64,000 nucleotides of DNA from an uncultured Bacteroidales bacterium (GCA_902768605.1 CACXLY010000002.1:1-64000); one strand, 5' to 3'; positions 41,501-49,852 are shown, counted from the stretch's first letter. Notes: generated by a model not told the origin, from the letters alone. Program-made: numbers and translations.

Positions 41501-41844
41501 GCGTCTTCTACGGCTCGGCAGTCAAGCACGCTTACGTCACGCCGCTCACCCCGCCGGCTGTCAACAACTACCTCTTCTCCTCGAAACCCATCATCCACGT
41601 CTATCCCAGTGCTGTGGAGGCTTATCAGGACTCCCGCTGGGCTGAGTTCGGTACGATTGTGGGCGACCTGACAGAGGATATCGTAGATGGAATAGAGGAA
41701 ATCTACGACACGGAAGCACCCGCCGCCCTGAGCAGCACGAGCGAGTTTACGCCGGTCTATGACCTGATGGGTCGCCGCGTGGCTGAGATGAAGCCCGGCA
41801 ACATCTATATCAGGAACGGCAAAAAGCTCATATTCAATAAGTAA
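38530..41844 (+). CDS. Secreted M60-family metalloprotease with leucine-rich repeats (paralogue 1)
   Basis: 1104 residues. A signal peptide ending near ESLWA precedes a BspA-type leucine-rich (LRR_5) region at about 40-220 (FARTGLKSIDIPSSV, GGDAFAYCGSLETVVIGKKV). The peptidase core holds the gluzincin zinc site H569-E-C-G-H573 with a downstream glutamate in VEGCTEASNN. A second LRR_5 block (about 880-1050) repeats the first (GGDAFAYCNQLATVLVGKNV). The C-terminus (VYDLMGRRV, NIYIRNGKK) looks like a type IX secretion sorting tail. M60 enzymes of gut Bacteroidota cleave mucin-type glycoproteins next to O-glycans, so host glycoprotein attack is likely. A paralogue follows directly. Confidence 0.87.
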   Translation: MSKNNYITWFRLLLAAFVCFTSESLWAVTEINVETAGTLPSLLTETDKELKVTGFINGTDIKFMRSLVQAGTVTSLDWSDVSIVSGGEAYVDDRVTANNVIGEKMFYECSRLQAMVLPKNITSIQTNAFARTGLKSIDIPSSVLKLGGDAFAYCGSLETVVIGKKVAQLNQGVFYSSNVKTAYVKPITPPSTPAYLFSSNPKIYVYSEALTDYKASGWNSYGTIYGGLEDTYPQEQDPNDIARTLCSNFFEDAACTQLKADYQAMSDDELTAAFAEVGMPQYMTDIALKVKNASWATYEQDFRIHDYKAYSDANYWNNKMMASGGSYMGNPTGIYAENDGDEIYVFVDTDIPSDATLYFAGCVENQLITNAKTGTKLVKGLNVIDGTKNALYYVVYTADTEDMQKTLDQWPTIKIHVEGGLVNGYYDISRHSDAQYRALRNASKLGRFTVRGEHSLFHLKTVSYKTVFPNSVDKSICWYDSVAVWEKDLMGMTEAVATGKKAGYPWYLTGGEAIYPLYYNNPNFAIEGEPEDAGYANSSGYRVSFNGLDCIKNCLNALNPQMDDWCAGHECGHNNQRAINVEGCTEASNNVFSNLVRYLDGLNSSGGSTLATVMDEYARREPFYYRDVNSRLRMYWNFYLYYHLGQKNTSFYPELFKALRNDPLTLYNTTNNNNGGLKFVRKVCEVAQEDLTDFFTIWGFFEPIKAGSKIEDYGNHPIAVTKAGITSTKNQIAKYPVKNREIIFVEDRVDYVLSTGFLQAAGKKRNGSDQVGQCGDLGQFTSYWEGGCEPSDYVYFRSDSLYAMEGEGGLGFFMLDADNTIKYAANAKNICIPTSVGNDFTIYSYDADGTYREVPRAGSGTVYIELATAGTLKRELENDQVIKLIVSGPINTNDLSYMKQLISKQNLQAIDIERTRIQSIPASAFQNIKKLVAMRLPLTITTINSTAFSGTGLKSIAIPDKVTTIGGDAFAYCNQLATVLVGKNVKSMGQGVFYGSAVKHAYVTPLTPPAVNNYLFSSKPIIHVYPSAVEAYQDSRWAEFGTIVGDLTEDIVDGIEEIYDTEAPAALSSTSEFTPVYDLMGRRVAEMKPGNIYIRNGKKLIFNK

Positions 41845-41862
41845 TGAGATAGAAACATCAAG

Positions 41863-41907
41863 CGCCACACGAGCGGACAGCCATCGCATCGTGTGGCGTT
41901 TGGTTTT
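41863..41907 (+). terminator. Terminator after the first M60 gene
   Basis: CGCCACACGA pairs perfectly with TCGTGTGGCG around a 16-nt loop, followed by TTTGGTTTT. The left arm (ACACGAG at 41867) is exactly 44 bp before the first unit of the next 22-bp array. Confidence 0.75.
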
Positions 41908-41910
41908 CCC

Positions 41911-42034
41911 ACAGCAAGCGTCGGGCAACGCCACAGCAAGCATCGGCTGTTCCCACAGCAAGCGTCGGGCAACGCCACAGCAAGCATCGGCTGTTCCCAC
42001 AGCAAGCGTCGGGCAACGCCACAGCAAGCGTCGG
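41911..42034. repeat. 22-bp phased CACAGCAAG array 5
   Basis: ACAGCAAG at 41911, 41933, 41955, 41977, 41999 and 42021, exactly 22 bp apart. Units alternate CGTCGGGCAACG and CATCGGCTGTTC, giving a 44-bp higher-order repeat, so recent unequal exchange is likely. Confidence 0.92.
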
Positions 42035-42085
42035 CGCGGCCCTCGAAAGGCAATTGTTTTTTGAACCTCAAAAACTGAAATACGA

Positions 42086-45000
42086 ATGATGAAGAAGCAC
42101 AAAACGTACAGAGTATTGCTGGCCGGCCTCGCCTGCCTGTTCGCCATCGGCGCGTGGTCGGCAGACACCATCCACGTCGAGACGCCGGGCTCCCTGCCCG
42201 CACTCCTCGAGCAGGCCGGCCGCCTGGTCAAGATAACGGGTCGCATCAACGGCACCGACATCAAGGCAATCCGCGACAGGGTCAATGCGGGGCGGCTCTC
42301 CAGGCTCGACCTCGAGGAAGTCCGCATCGTCAATGGCGGCACCGCCTACTTCAGCACGCACAAGACGGAGAACGACGTCATCGGCGACTCCATGTTCTAT
42401 AACCTCTCCAAACTCACCGCCGTCACCCTGCCCACCTCTGTCAAGGACATCCGCAAGTCCGCCTTTCAGCTGACCGGCATCAGCAAGGCGGAGGTGCCCG
42501 ACGGTGTGCTCAACCTCGGCGGCGCCGCCTTTGCCAATTGCAGCGCCCTCAAGACGGTGGTCATCGGCCGGAAGGTCGCGCACCTGGGCCAGGCAGTATT
42601 CTACAACTCGCCCTCCATCACCCTCGTCTCCGTCAAACCCAAGACGCCGCCAGCCCTGGATGCTTACATGTTCACGGCTCGCCCCAAGATACGCGTCTTC
42701 TCAAGCGTCCTGGCCGAGTACCAGGCATCACCCTGGAGCCAGTACGGCACGATTGAGGGCAGACTCGAAAACTACTACGAGGAGGAGGTCGACTCAAGCG
42801 GCGTCGTCAATGAGCTGGCGGGCACGTTCTTCGAAGACGTGGCGTGCACCCAGCTGAAAGCGGAGTACCAGGCGATGACCGACGAAGAGCTGACCGCTGC
42901 CCTGACCGACGCCGGCATGCCCGAGTACATGGTGGGCATCGCCATCAAGCTGAAGAACGACGACTGGAAGGCCTACGAGCAGGAGTTCCGCATCCACAGC
43001 TACAAGGCCTATAGCGACGCAGGCTACTGGAACAGCAAACTCAGGAGCACGGGCGGCTCGTTCATGGGCAACCCCACTGGCATATACACCACCGGCGCCG
43101 ACCCGTTGTATGTCTTCGTGGACAGCGACATCCCCTCCGACGCCACGCTCTACATCGCCGGATGCGCAGGCAACGACCTCGTCACGAGTGCCAAGCAGGG
43201 AAAGATGCTCAAGCGGGGCCTGAACGTCGTCGACGGCATGGCGGGCGCCCTATACTATATTATATATACGGCCGACACGAAGTCGATGACCAAGACGCTC
43301 GACCAATGGCCCGAGATGAAGATACATATCGAGGGCGGACTCGTCAACGGGTACTACGACATCAGTCGTCACACCGAAGCCGACTACAGGGCCATCGTCA
43401 AGGCAGCCAAGCACGAGCGCTTCACCGTCAAAGGCGGACAGTCGCTCTTCAACTTCAAAACGAGCACCTACAAGAACGTGTGGAAACGCACCGTCAATAA
43501 GAGCATCTGCTGGTTCGACAGCCTTACCGTCTGGGAGAAAGAGCTGATGGGCATCTGCACGTCAGTGGCCACGGGCACACGCGCCGGCGCACCCTTCTAC
43601 ATCAATGGCGGCGAGGCATTCTTCCCGCAATACTACAACAACCCGAACTTCGCGATAGAGGGCGAGAAGACCGACGGCGGGTACGCCAACTCGGCTTCCT
43701 TCCGGACGATGTACAACACGCAGGGCTGCGTCCAAAGCTCCTTCGACGTGAGCCAGACGTCGAGCTTCGACGACTGGTGCGCCTCGCATGAATGCGGTCA
43801 CAACAACCAGGGGGCCATCACCGTGGAAGGCGGTACGGAGGTCTCCAACAACCTGTTCTCCAACTACATCCGTTACCATACGGGACTCGTCACGTCGGAT
43901 GGCGCCTCGCTCGCCACCATCATGGACGAGGCAGCGCGCCACGAGCCCTTCTTCACGCGACCGCTCAGCAGCCAGATGCGTATGTATTGGCAGCTATATC
44001 TCTACTACCACCTCGCGCAGCACAACACGTCGTTCTACCCCGAGCTGTTCAAAGCGTTGCGCAGCGACCCGCTTTCCCTCTACAGCTCCAACACCGGATG
44101 CCTGAAGTTCGTACGCAAGGTGTGCGAGATTGCCGGGGAAGACCTCACCGACTTCTTCCGCATCTGGGGCTTCTTCGAGCCGCTCAACAACTACGTCGTC
44201 AACGATTACGGCGCCCACTACATGACGGTGACGCAGGCCGACATCGACAAGACGCTGGCCGAGATAGCCGGATATCCGAAGAAGAACTACGAGATACTCT
44301 TCATCGAGGACCGCGTCGATTACGTCCTCACGACTGATTTCCTGACCACGGCCGGCAAGAAGCGCCGCGAGTCGGAAAAGGTGGGGCAGTGCGGCGACGT
44401 AGGTCAGTTCACCGACTTCCTGCCCGGAGCATCCGCACCCTCTTCCTATACCTACATCGACGCCGACTCGCTCTATGCGCTCACGGGTGAGGGAGGCCTC
44501 GGCTTCGTCGCGCTCGACCAGAACGACAGCCCCGTGTTCTTCGCCAACGCCCGCCATTTCTGCATCCCCTCCAGCCTGGGAAGCGGACTCAAGCTCTACT
44601 CCTACGATGCCGACGGCTCTCTGCACGAAATCCCGAGGACGGGCAGCGGCGCCGAGATAGTCAAGCTCGATGAGGCGGGCACCCTCTCGCAGAAACTGAC
44701 CAGTCAGGCCATAAAGGCGACCCTCATCGGCAACATCAACGGCACGGACATCAAGTATCTGCGCAGCCTCCTCACCACGGGAAACCTCCAGTCGATTGAC
44801 CTCACGAGTGCGAATGTCGTCAGTGGCGGCTCGTCCTACTACCAGACCTACAAGACCTCCACTGACGTCGTCGGAGCCTATGCCTTCGACAGCTTCAAGT
44901 CGCTCATGTCGATGCGTTTGCCCTTGACAATAAACAAGATAGGCGACCGCGCGTTTCGCTTCTCCGGCCTCAAGATGGCCGACATCCCCGACCTTGTCAC

Positions 45001-45418
45001 GTCGATAGGCCTCGAAGCGTTTGGCGGCTGCGAGATGCTCACGACGGTCATCATCGGCAGAAGCGTCGCGACCATCAGCCAAGGCGTATTCTACAACTCT
45101 CCCGTCAAGCATGCGTACGTCAAGGCACTCAATCCGCCGGCCCTCGCCGCCTATATCTTCAACAGCAACCCCACGATACACGTCTATCCCAGTGCCCTCG
45201 AGGCCTACCTGGCATCGGATTGGGCCAAGTTCGGCACCATCGTGGGCGACCTCACGGACGACATGATAGACGGCATCGAGCAACTTCCCGAGGAGGAAAT
45301 GGTCAATGGTCAATGGTCAATGGTCAATGAGACATACGACCTCTTCGGCCGTCGCGTCGCCAATCCCCAGCCGGGCCACATCTACATCCGAGGCGGCAAG
45401 AAGTTCATGATGAGATAA
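42086..45418 (+). CDS. Secreted M60-family metalloprotease with leucine-rich repeats (paralogue 2)
   Basis: 1110 residues, colinear with paralogue 1 and plainly a tandem duplicate: signal peptide ending near IGAWSA, LRR_5 block, peptidase core with zinc motif H568-E-C-G-H572 and VEGGTEVSNN, second LRR_5 block, and a sorting-like tail (YDLFGRRV, HIYIRGGKK). Long stretches are identical (SFYPELFKALR, CLKFVRKVCE, IWGFFEP). Between the LRR block and the tail, a heptanucleotide GGTCAAT occurs four times (45301-45328), encoding MVNGQWSMVN; gain or loss of one unit would shift the frame and remove the tail. No promoter is obvious between the paralogues, so expression may depend on read-through past the terminator at 41863. 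Confidence 0.87.
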   Translation: MMKKHKTYRVLLAGLACLFAIGAWSADTIHVETPGSLPALLEQAGRLVKITGRINGTDIKAIRDRVNAGRLSRLDLEEVRIVNGGTAYFSTHKTENDVIGDSMFYNLSKLTAVTLPTSVKDIRKSAFQLTGISKAEVPDGVLNLGGAAFANCSALKTVVIGRKVAHLGQAVFYNSPSITLVSVKPKTPPALDAYMFTARPKIRVFSSVLAEYQASPWSQYGTIEGRLENYYEEEVDSSGVVNELAGTFFEDVACTQLKAEYQAMTDEELTAALTDAGMPEYMVGIAIKLKNDDWKAYEQEFRIHSYKAYSDAGYWNSKLRSTGGSFMGNPTGIYTTGADPLYVFVDSDIPSDATLYIAGCAGNDLVTSAKQGKMLKRGLNVVDGMAGALYYIIYTADTKSMTKTLDQWPEMKIHIEGGLVNGYYDISRHTEADYRAIVKAAKHERFTVKGGQSLFNFKTSTYKNVWKRTVNKSICWFDSLTVWEKELMGICTSVATGTRAGAPFYINGGEAFFPQYYNNPNFAIEGEKTDGGYANSASFRTMYNTQGCVQSSFDVSQTSSFDDWCASHECGHNNQGAITVEGGTEVSNNLFSNYIRYHTGLVTSDGASLATIMDEAARHEPFFTRPLSSQMRMYWQLYLYYHLAQHNTSFYPELFKALRSDPLSLYSSNTGCLKFVRKVCEIAGEDLTDFFRIWGFFEPLNNYVVNDYGAHYMTVTQADIDKTLAEIAGYPKKNYEILFIEDRVDYVLTTDFLTTAGKKRRESEKVGQCGDVGQFTDFLPGASAPSSYTYIDADSLYALTGEGGLGFVALDQNDSPVFFANARHFCIPSSLGSGLKLYSYDADGSLHEIPRTGSGAEIVKLDEAGTLSQKLTSQAIKATLIGNINGTDIKYLRSLLTTGNLQSIDLTSANVVSGGSSYYQTYKTSTDVVGAYAFDSFKSLMSMRLPLTINKIGDRAFRFSGLKMADIPDLVTSIGLEAFGGCEMLTTVIIGRSVATISQGVFYNSPVKHAYVKALNPPALAAYIFNSNPTIHVYPSALEAYLASDWAKFGTIVGDLTDDMIDGIEQLPEEEMVNGQWSMVNETYDLFGRRVANPQPGHIYIRGGKKFMMR
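45301..45328. repeat. Heptanucleotide repeat (GGTCAAT x4) in the second M60 gene
   Basis: Four perfect GGTCAAT units, in frame at present. Since seven is not a multiple of three, a change of one unit would shift the frame just before the C-terminal tail. Confidence 0.9.
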
Positions 45419-45466
45419 AAAAAGCAGCATGAGTGAACCTTACATCGTAAAAGTTCACTCATGCTG
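45417..45466 (-). terminator. Terminator of the nrdDG operon (minus strand)
   Basis: CAGCATGAGTGAAC (45425-45438) pairs perfectly with GTTCACTCATGCTG (45453-45466); on the minus strand the stem is followed by C and seven T residues. It lies between convergent genes and touches the stop codon of the M60 gene. Confidence 0.88.
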
Positions 45467-45485
45467 TAAAATGTCGCCTGGCGTC

Positions 45486-45950
45486 TTATTTCCAGAAGCG
45501 ATGCGTGATGTCCGTGAGTTCCAGCGCTGCTCCCTTTCGCTCCACGCGGTAGAGCCTTTGGTTGGTTGTCCTGGCGTTCAGCGGTCCGAGCTTTGCATCG
45601 TAAGGGCCTGTCTTCAGGTAGTCGAAGTTCTCTAACGTTATCTCGGGCGGCAATTTGTCTCGCCCGCTGTACCATGCCGTGCGGACCTTCGAGTTCTCTT
45701 TCGTCCAATGGGCCAGCCTGTCAATTTCGGCGGGGTCTTGGTCGCCCCCCATCAGGCAGAGGCACGTGATGCCGACATGGCTCTTCAGCATCTCTGCCAC
45801 TGCCTCCACCGTAAGCGGTTCGCCCGTATCCGCCCAGAGATACTGGCTGTGACAGCCAGGGCAGCGTATCGGGCAACCACTGATGCTGACGGCCAACGTT
45901 ATCTCGTCGGGAATCTCTGCAAAGACCTCCTTGACATCAACGTATTTCAT
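45486..45950 (-). CDS. nrdG: Anaerobic ribonucleoside-triphosphate reductase activating protein
   Basis: 154 residues from the ATG at 45950. The radical-SAM cluster motif is CPIRCPGC (CxxxCxxC), preceded by EITLAVSISG and followed by SQYLW; CLCLMGGDQDP is the family's next conserved segment. It uses S-adenosylmethionine to generate the glycyl radical on NrdD. Its ATG overlaps the nrdD stop by 4 bp, so translation is coupled. The protein is on the short side, as is usual for Bacteroidales NrdG. Confidence 0.93.
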   Translation of the reverse strand: MKYVDVKEVFAEIPDEITLAVSISGCPIRCPGCHSQYLWADTGEPLTVEAVAEMLKSHVGITCLCLMGGDQDPAEIDRLAHWTKENSKVRTAWYSGRDKLPPEITLENFDYLKTGPYDAKLGPLNARTTNQRLYRVERKGAALELTDITHRFWK

Positions 45951-48106
45951 CCCAGGCCACAACTGTAGGTACGTTTAGCAGCCTCTATTTGGCGGTCGCG
46001 ACCGAAGGCGGGGATGGGGCGCAGGTAACCGATGATGCGGGTGTACTGCGTGATGTTCGAGCTGCCGCAGCACGGGCAAACCTCGATGGGCTTCTTGATA
46101 ATGTGGCCGCAGTCCTCGCACTTCGAGTTGGGAATGTTAAAGGTGTAGTACGACGTTCCGTTCTCGATGGCGAAGTCGATGAGCTTGAGGTATTGCTCCT
46201 TCGAGAGGTGGTCCTGCAGGTTGCAGTGCAGAGCGCTGCCGCCATCGGTGTACTGGTAAGTCTGACGGCCATGCAGGATGAACTTGTCCAGCACGCGTGT
46301 GTCGTCGTGAGCATCGTAGAAGTAGGAGTTGTAGAGATTCTCGTCCTCGGGCACCCAATAACCATCCTCCTTGTCCCATCTGTAGTTCTTGCCGCCCAGT
46401 CCCTCTGCAGGCACAACCTCAGAGTTGAACAGGAAGGGCTTCTTCTTATCGTGGATGCTGTGGCGCTTATTCTCTTCCTTGATGGTGCCCAGGATGAGCT
46501 GCAGGAACTTGATATACTCGGGATTGTTGCCGACCTCGAGTCCCAGGAAGCGTGCGGCCTCGTTCAGTCCGTTGATGCCGATGGTGGAGTAGAGCTTGCT
46601 GATGTAGATGTAGCCGCCGTTCGAGGCTGCGAACATGCCGCGGTCTTCCATCTCATAGAGCATGGTCTTGTAGGCGATGTGGTACTTATAGACGCGCTCC
46701 AGGATGGTGGTGAGGTAAAGGCGCAGGAAGGCGTAGAAGTCGAAGTTGCCTTCTGCTACGGAGACGGAGCGCTTGGCGTCCTGCACGATGCGGTTGATGT
46801 TCAGGGTGATGACGTTGCACGAACCTGTCATCACGCCCGTCAGTCCTGAAGTGGGATTGAAGGTGTTCTCGGTGAGTTCGTTCTTCAGTCGGCAGCACGA
46901 AGCGAGCGAGTCGGCGCTGTCCGAAATGTATGTGAAGAAGGAATGTCCCTCGGCATACATCTCTGCGGTGAAGTCCTTGTAGTCCTTGTCGATGATGTCT
47001 TTGGTTTCAGGGTCATAGACCATGGCCATCGTCTCGACAGGGAACGTGAGCAGCTGCTTCAGGCGAAGTTTGTTGAACCACTTCATAAACATGCGCTGCA
47101 GCGTGTCGACAGCTTTCCACTCGGGCTTTGTGCCGTCGGGGTAGCAGAAGTCGGCAAAGAGACTGTTGAAGTATGTGTGATCGTAGTAGGAGACGTTCGT
47201 GAAGGGAGACTGGTATGAACGGTTGCCGGCGGGCTGGTTGATGCCCCAAATGAACTGCTTGAAGGCCTTGAGAATATGTTCGCGTACCGTGCGCTGCTGC
47301 AGGCAAACGCTTGTCGTGGCCACGTCGTCGAGATGCTCGTACCATTTCTGGCCGAACTCCGAGATGATGTAATAGTTCAGCACGACGAAGTATTCACCGA
47401 ACGCCACGGCACCCTTGCACTGGGAAGAGAGCAGGAAAGTGAGGTTAGTGATTTGTCCTGAGAAAGACTGCAGGTCGTTTGGCGGGCCGGGTGTGACGCC
47501 GTCGATGTTGCCCACGCCGTCCGTCATCAGGGGGTAGAGGCTGACTGCCATGCAGTACTGCTTCAGCACGGGTGTGGAGGCTTCATCGTGAGTGTAAATG
47601 ATGTGGTGGTTCAGGTCGGCCTCGTATTGTTTCGACACCTCGGGGTACATTTGGTTTAGTTTGTCCTTCATGCGCTGGCGCTGAATGACGCGGTTTGTGG
47701 TCTTATAGACCTCGCCTTCCAGATTCGCCACGTTCTTCATCGTCACGTTGGCGTTGGCGTCAGTCTCCGATGCGGTGGCCGCGTTGTCATCGCTGTGGCT
47801 GTACTCGTTCATGTAGTCGATGCGCTCCTTGATGAAGCGGGCCTCGGCATGCTGTTGGCGGTAGAGGATGTAGGCTTTGGCTTCGTCGTAGTAGCCGTTC
47901 TGCATCAAAGCCAGCTCCACACGGTTCTGAATCTCCTCTACTGTATAACCGTCGCGGACTGAAATGCTTTCACTCAAGTCGGTGGCAACGCTCTTGATCT
48001 TCTCCTTGTCAAGCTTGTTCACCGACTGTAATGCTCCGATGATGGCATTCTTAATTTTGGCTCGATTAAACTCTTCCGGCGAGCCGTCTCTTTTGATTAC
48101 GATCAT
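45947..48106 (-). CDS. nrdD: Anaerobic ribonucleoside-triphosphate reductase (class III)
   Basis: 719 residues. An ATP-cone domain occupies about 1-95 (VIKRDGSPEEFNRAKIKNAI). The catalytic barrel includes NDLQSFSGQITNLTFLLSSQ and RNGL-like substrate segments such as GLTGVMTGSCNVITLNINRI. The C-terminus has the four-cysteine zinc site (CEDCGH, then CPCCGSS) and the glycyl-radical loop RIIGYLRP. It reduces ribonucleoside triphosphates to deoxy forms under anaerobic conditions. It forms an operon with nrdG and has a Bacteroidota promoter (TTTG, 20 bp, TACCTTTG) 56 bp upstream. Confidence 0.95.
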   Translation of the reverse strand: MIVIKRDGSPEEFNRAKIKNAIIGALQSVNKLDKEKIKSVATDLSESISVRDGYTVEEIQNRVELALMQNGYYDEAKAYILYRQQHAEARFIKERIDYMNEYSHSDDNAATASETDANANVTMKNVANLEGEVYKTTNRVIQRQRMKDKLNQMYPEVSKQYEADLNHHIIYTHDEASTPVLKQYCMAVSLYPLMTDGVGNIDGVTPGPPNDLQSFSGQITNLTFLLSSQCKGAVAFGEYFVVLNYYIISEFGQKWYEHLDDVATTSVCLQQRTVREHILKAFKQFIWGINQPAGNRSYQSPFTNVSYYDHTYFNSLFADFCYPDGTKPEWKAVDTLQRMFMKWFNKLRLKQLLTFPVETMAMVYDPETKDIIDKDYKDFTAEMYAEGHSFFTYISDSADSLASCCRLKNELTENTFNPTSGLTGVMTGSCNVITLNINRIVQDAKRSVSVAEGNFDFYAFLRLYLTTILERVYKYHIAYKTMLYEMEDRGMFAASNGGYIYISKLYSTIGINGLNEAARFLGLEVGNNPEYIKFLQLILGTIKEENKRHSIHDKKKPFLFNSEVVPAEGLGGKNYRWDKEDGYWVPEDENLYNSYFYDAHDDTRVLDKFILHGRQTYQYTDGGSALHCNLQDHLSKEQYLKLIDFAIENGTSYYTFNIPNSKCEDCGHIIKKPIEVCPCCGSSNITQYTRIIGYLRPIPAFGRDRQIEAAKRTYSCGLG

Positions 48107-48161
48107 GATGGTATAGTGTGTTAATTTTAACTCTGATTTCCTGCTTCACGGAAAACGACTA

Positions 48162-48193
48162 CAAAGGTAGAAACTTTTTTCGAGTTGACCAAA
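48162..48193 (-). promoter_or_regulatory. Promoter of nrdDG: -33 TTTG and -7 TACCTTTG
   Basis: On the minus strand TTTG (48190-48193) and TACCTTTG (48162-48169) are 20 bp apart. No clear NrdR box was recognised. Confidence 0.7.
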
Positions 48194-48599
48194 ATAAAAC
48201 AAGAAAAAAGTAAGAGAAAAAGAAAAGTTTTCCAAAACGAAAAGTTAAGTACTTGAAGGGTAGTGCTATAAATACATTCGGCAAAACAGAAAGTTTCCCA
48301 AAAAGTATATTTCTGCTTGTATGTGCGTTGTTTCCGTTGGAAAACTTTTTGAATTTTTGCAGCCGAAGGAAGGAGGGGCGCGTCGAGTTCGTCAAATTCT
48401 CGCGAAAACCATAATAAATATATATATGTATAGGGAGAAAAAGACACGTGGCGAGAAGGGAAATGTCAGCTGACGGATTTCAGGCCGACGTGAGACAATT
48501 GGCGGGCCTCTGGAAGTGAAGAGAGCGGCCTCGCTATGCAAATTTTTCTCTTTAGCTATAAAAAGTGAGCATTTTGTTGTTCGTATCGGGAAATTGATG
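48194..48599. other. Divergent intergenic region between nrdD and ddh
   Basis: The left half is A-rich with no recognised sites; the right half is more GC-rich but has no credible gene (longest plausible frame 15 codons at 48426). No 22-bp array or palindromic element is present, unlike most long gaps in this window. Confidence 0.55.
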
Positions 48600-48607
48600 T
48601 ATCTTTG
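48600..48607 (+). promoter_or_regulatory. -7 box (TATCTTTG) of ddh
   Basis: TATCTTTG lies 40 bp before the ddh ATG, with TTG about 20 bp further upstream. Confidence 0.65.
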
Positions 48608-48647
48608 TCGCCGAAATAAAGAAATAAGTAACTAAAAGTATATTGAC

Positions 48648-49547
48648 ATGGAGAAGTTAAGAATTGCTGTTGTAGGCTACGGCAACATTGGAAGGTACAC
48701 AGTTCAGGCTTTGCAGTCGGCCCCCGATATGGAGATTGCAGGCATCGTTCGCCGTAATGGCGCAGCCGACAAGCCGGCTGAGCTGGCTGATTATAAGGTG
48801 GTGAAGGACATCACGGAACTTGGCAAGGTGGATGTGGCGATACTTGCCACGCCGACGCGTTCCGTCGAGGAACATGCGCTGAAATGCCTCGCCCTGGGCA
48901 TCAACACGGTAGATAGTTTCGACATCCACACGTCAATTCTCGACCTCCGTCGCTCGCTTTCGGCTGCCGCCAAGCAACACGGGGCCGTGAGCATCATCTC
49001 GGCCGGATGGGACCCGGGCAGCGACAGTATCGTCCGCACGCTGATGGAGAGCCTCGCTCCTAAGGGCCTTACCTACACGAACTTCGGCCCGGGGCGCTCG
49101 ATGGGACATAGTGTCTGCGTCCGCAGCAAGAAGGGCGTCAAGGATGCCCTCTCGATGACGATTCCCGTGGGTGAAGGCATCCACCGCCGCATGGTGTATG
49201 TGGAGCTGGAGGACGGCGTGAGCCTCGAGCAGGTGACGAAGGACATCAAGGCCGACCCCTATTTTGCCAACGACGAGACACACGTCTTCCAGGTGGAGAG
49301 CGTCGATGCGCTGAACGACGTCGGCCACGGCGTGAACCTCGTCCGCAAGGGCGTGAGCGGCCAGACGCACAATCAGCTTTTCGAGTTCAACATGAAAATC
49401 AACAACCCAGCCCTCACGGCACAAGTGCTTGTCAACGCGGCGCGTGCCACGATGAAACAGCAGCCGGGAGCCTACACGATGATTGAGATTCCCGTCATCG
49501 ACTACTTGCCGGGCGACCGCGAACAAATCATCGGACATCTGGTATAG
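48648..49547 (+). CDS. ddh: meso-Diaminopimelate D-dehydrogenase
   Basis: 299 residues. The dinucleotide-binding start KLRIAVVGYGNIGRYTVQAL, ILATPTRSVEEHALKCL, NTVDSFDIHTSI, SAGWDPGSDSIVRTL and FGPGRSMGHSVCVRSKKGV are Ddh signatures. It makes meso-diaminopimelate from tetrahydrodipicolinate, ammonia and NADPH in one step, supplying lysine and peptidoglycan precursors and bypassing the succinylase or aminotransferase routes. The gene is monocistronic, with its own promoter and terminator. Confidence 0.95.
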   Translation: MEKLRIAVVGYGNIGRYTVQALQSAPDMEIAGIVRRNGAADKPAELADYKVVKDITELGKVDVAILATPTRSVEEHALKCLALGINTVDSFDIHTSILDLRRSLSAAAKQHGAVSIISAGWDPGSDSIVRTLMESLAPKGLTYTNFGPGRSMGHSVCVRSKKGVKDALSMTIPVGEGIHRRMVYVELEDGVSLEQVTKDIKADPYFANDETHVFQVESVDALNDVGHGVNLVRKGVSGQTHNQLFEFNMKINNPALTAQVLVNAARATMKQQPGAYTMIEIPVIDYLPGDREQIIGHLV

Positions 49548-49580
49548 GGTTGTCTCCCAAATGGATATGCCTCACAAGAA

Positions 49581-49617
49581 AGCCTCGCTGCCTTCATCGG
49601 CCGGCGGGGCTCTTTTT
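49581..49617 (+). terminator. Terminator after ddh
   Basis: AGCCTCGCTG pairs with CGGCGGGGCT (two G-T pairs) around an 11-nt loop and is followed by CTTTTT. Confidence 0.75.
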
Positions 49618-49654
49618 CGTTTCCTGCTTTCCTCACATCTCTTGTTAAAGAACA

Positions 49655-49852
49655 ACGTGATGCTGGCTGCTTAGCAACGTGATGCTGGCTGCCTTACAAC
49701 GTGATGCTGGCTGCTTGGCAACGTGATGTTAGTCGCTTGACAACGTGATGTTAAAAAACTAAGCACGTCTAAATTGCCAACTAGACACGTCTAAATTGCC
49801 AACTAGACACGTCTAAATTGTAAATTAGACACGTGTCGTTTGCAAATTATGC
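49655..49852. repeat. 22-bp phased ACGT array 4 (nine units, two sequence types)
   Basis: ACGT at 49655, 49677, 49699, 49721, 49743, 49765, 49787, 49809 and 49831: nine copies exactly 22 bp apart. The first five are ACGTGATGCTGGCTG-like; the last four are of the CACGTCTAAATTGCCAACTA type. Register is kept across the change between 49743 and 49765. Confidence 0.95.

Noticed and set aside
39892..42342. 816-codon minus-strand open frame opposite the M60 genes
   Set aside because: It is antisense to two well-supported paralogous genes and crosses the terminator and 22-bp array between them; GC-rich codon bias creates such shadows.
48426..48473. 15-codon open frame between nrdD and ddh
   Set aside because: Too short and without conservation, promoter spacing or codon evidence.
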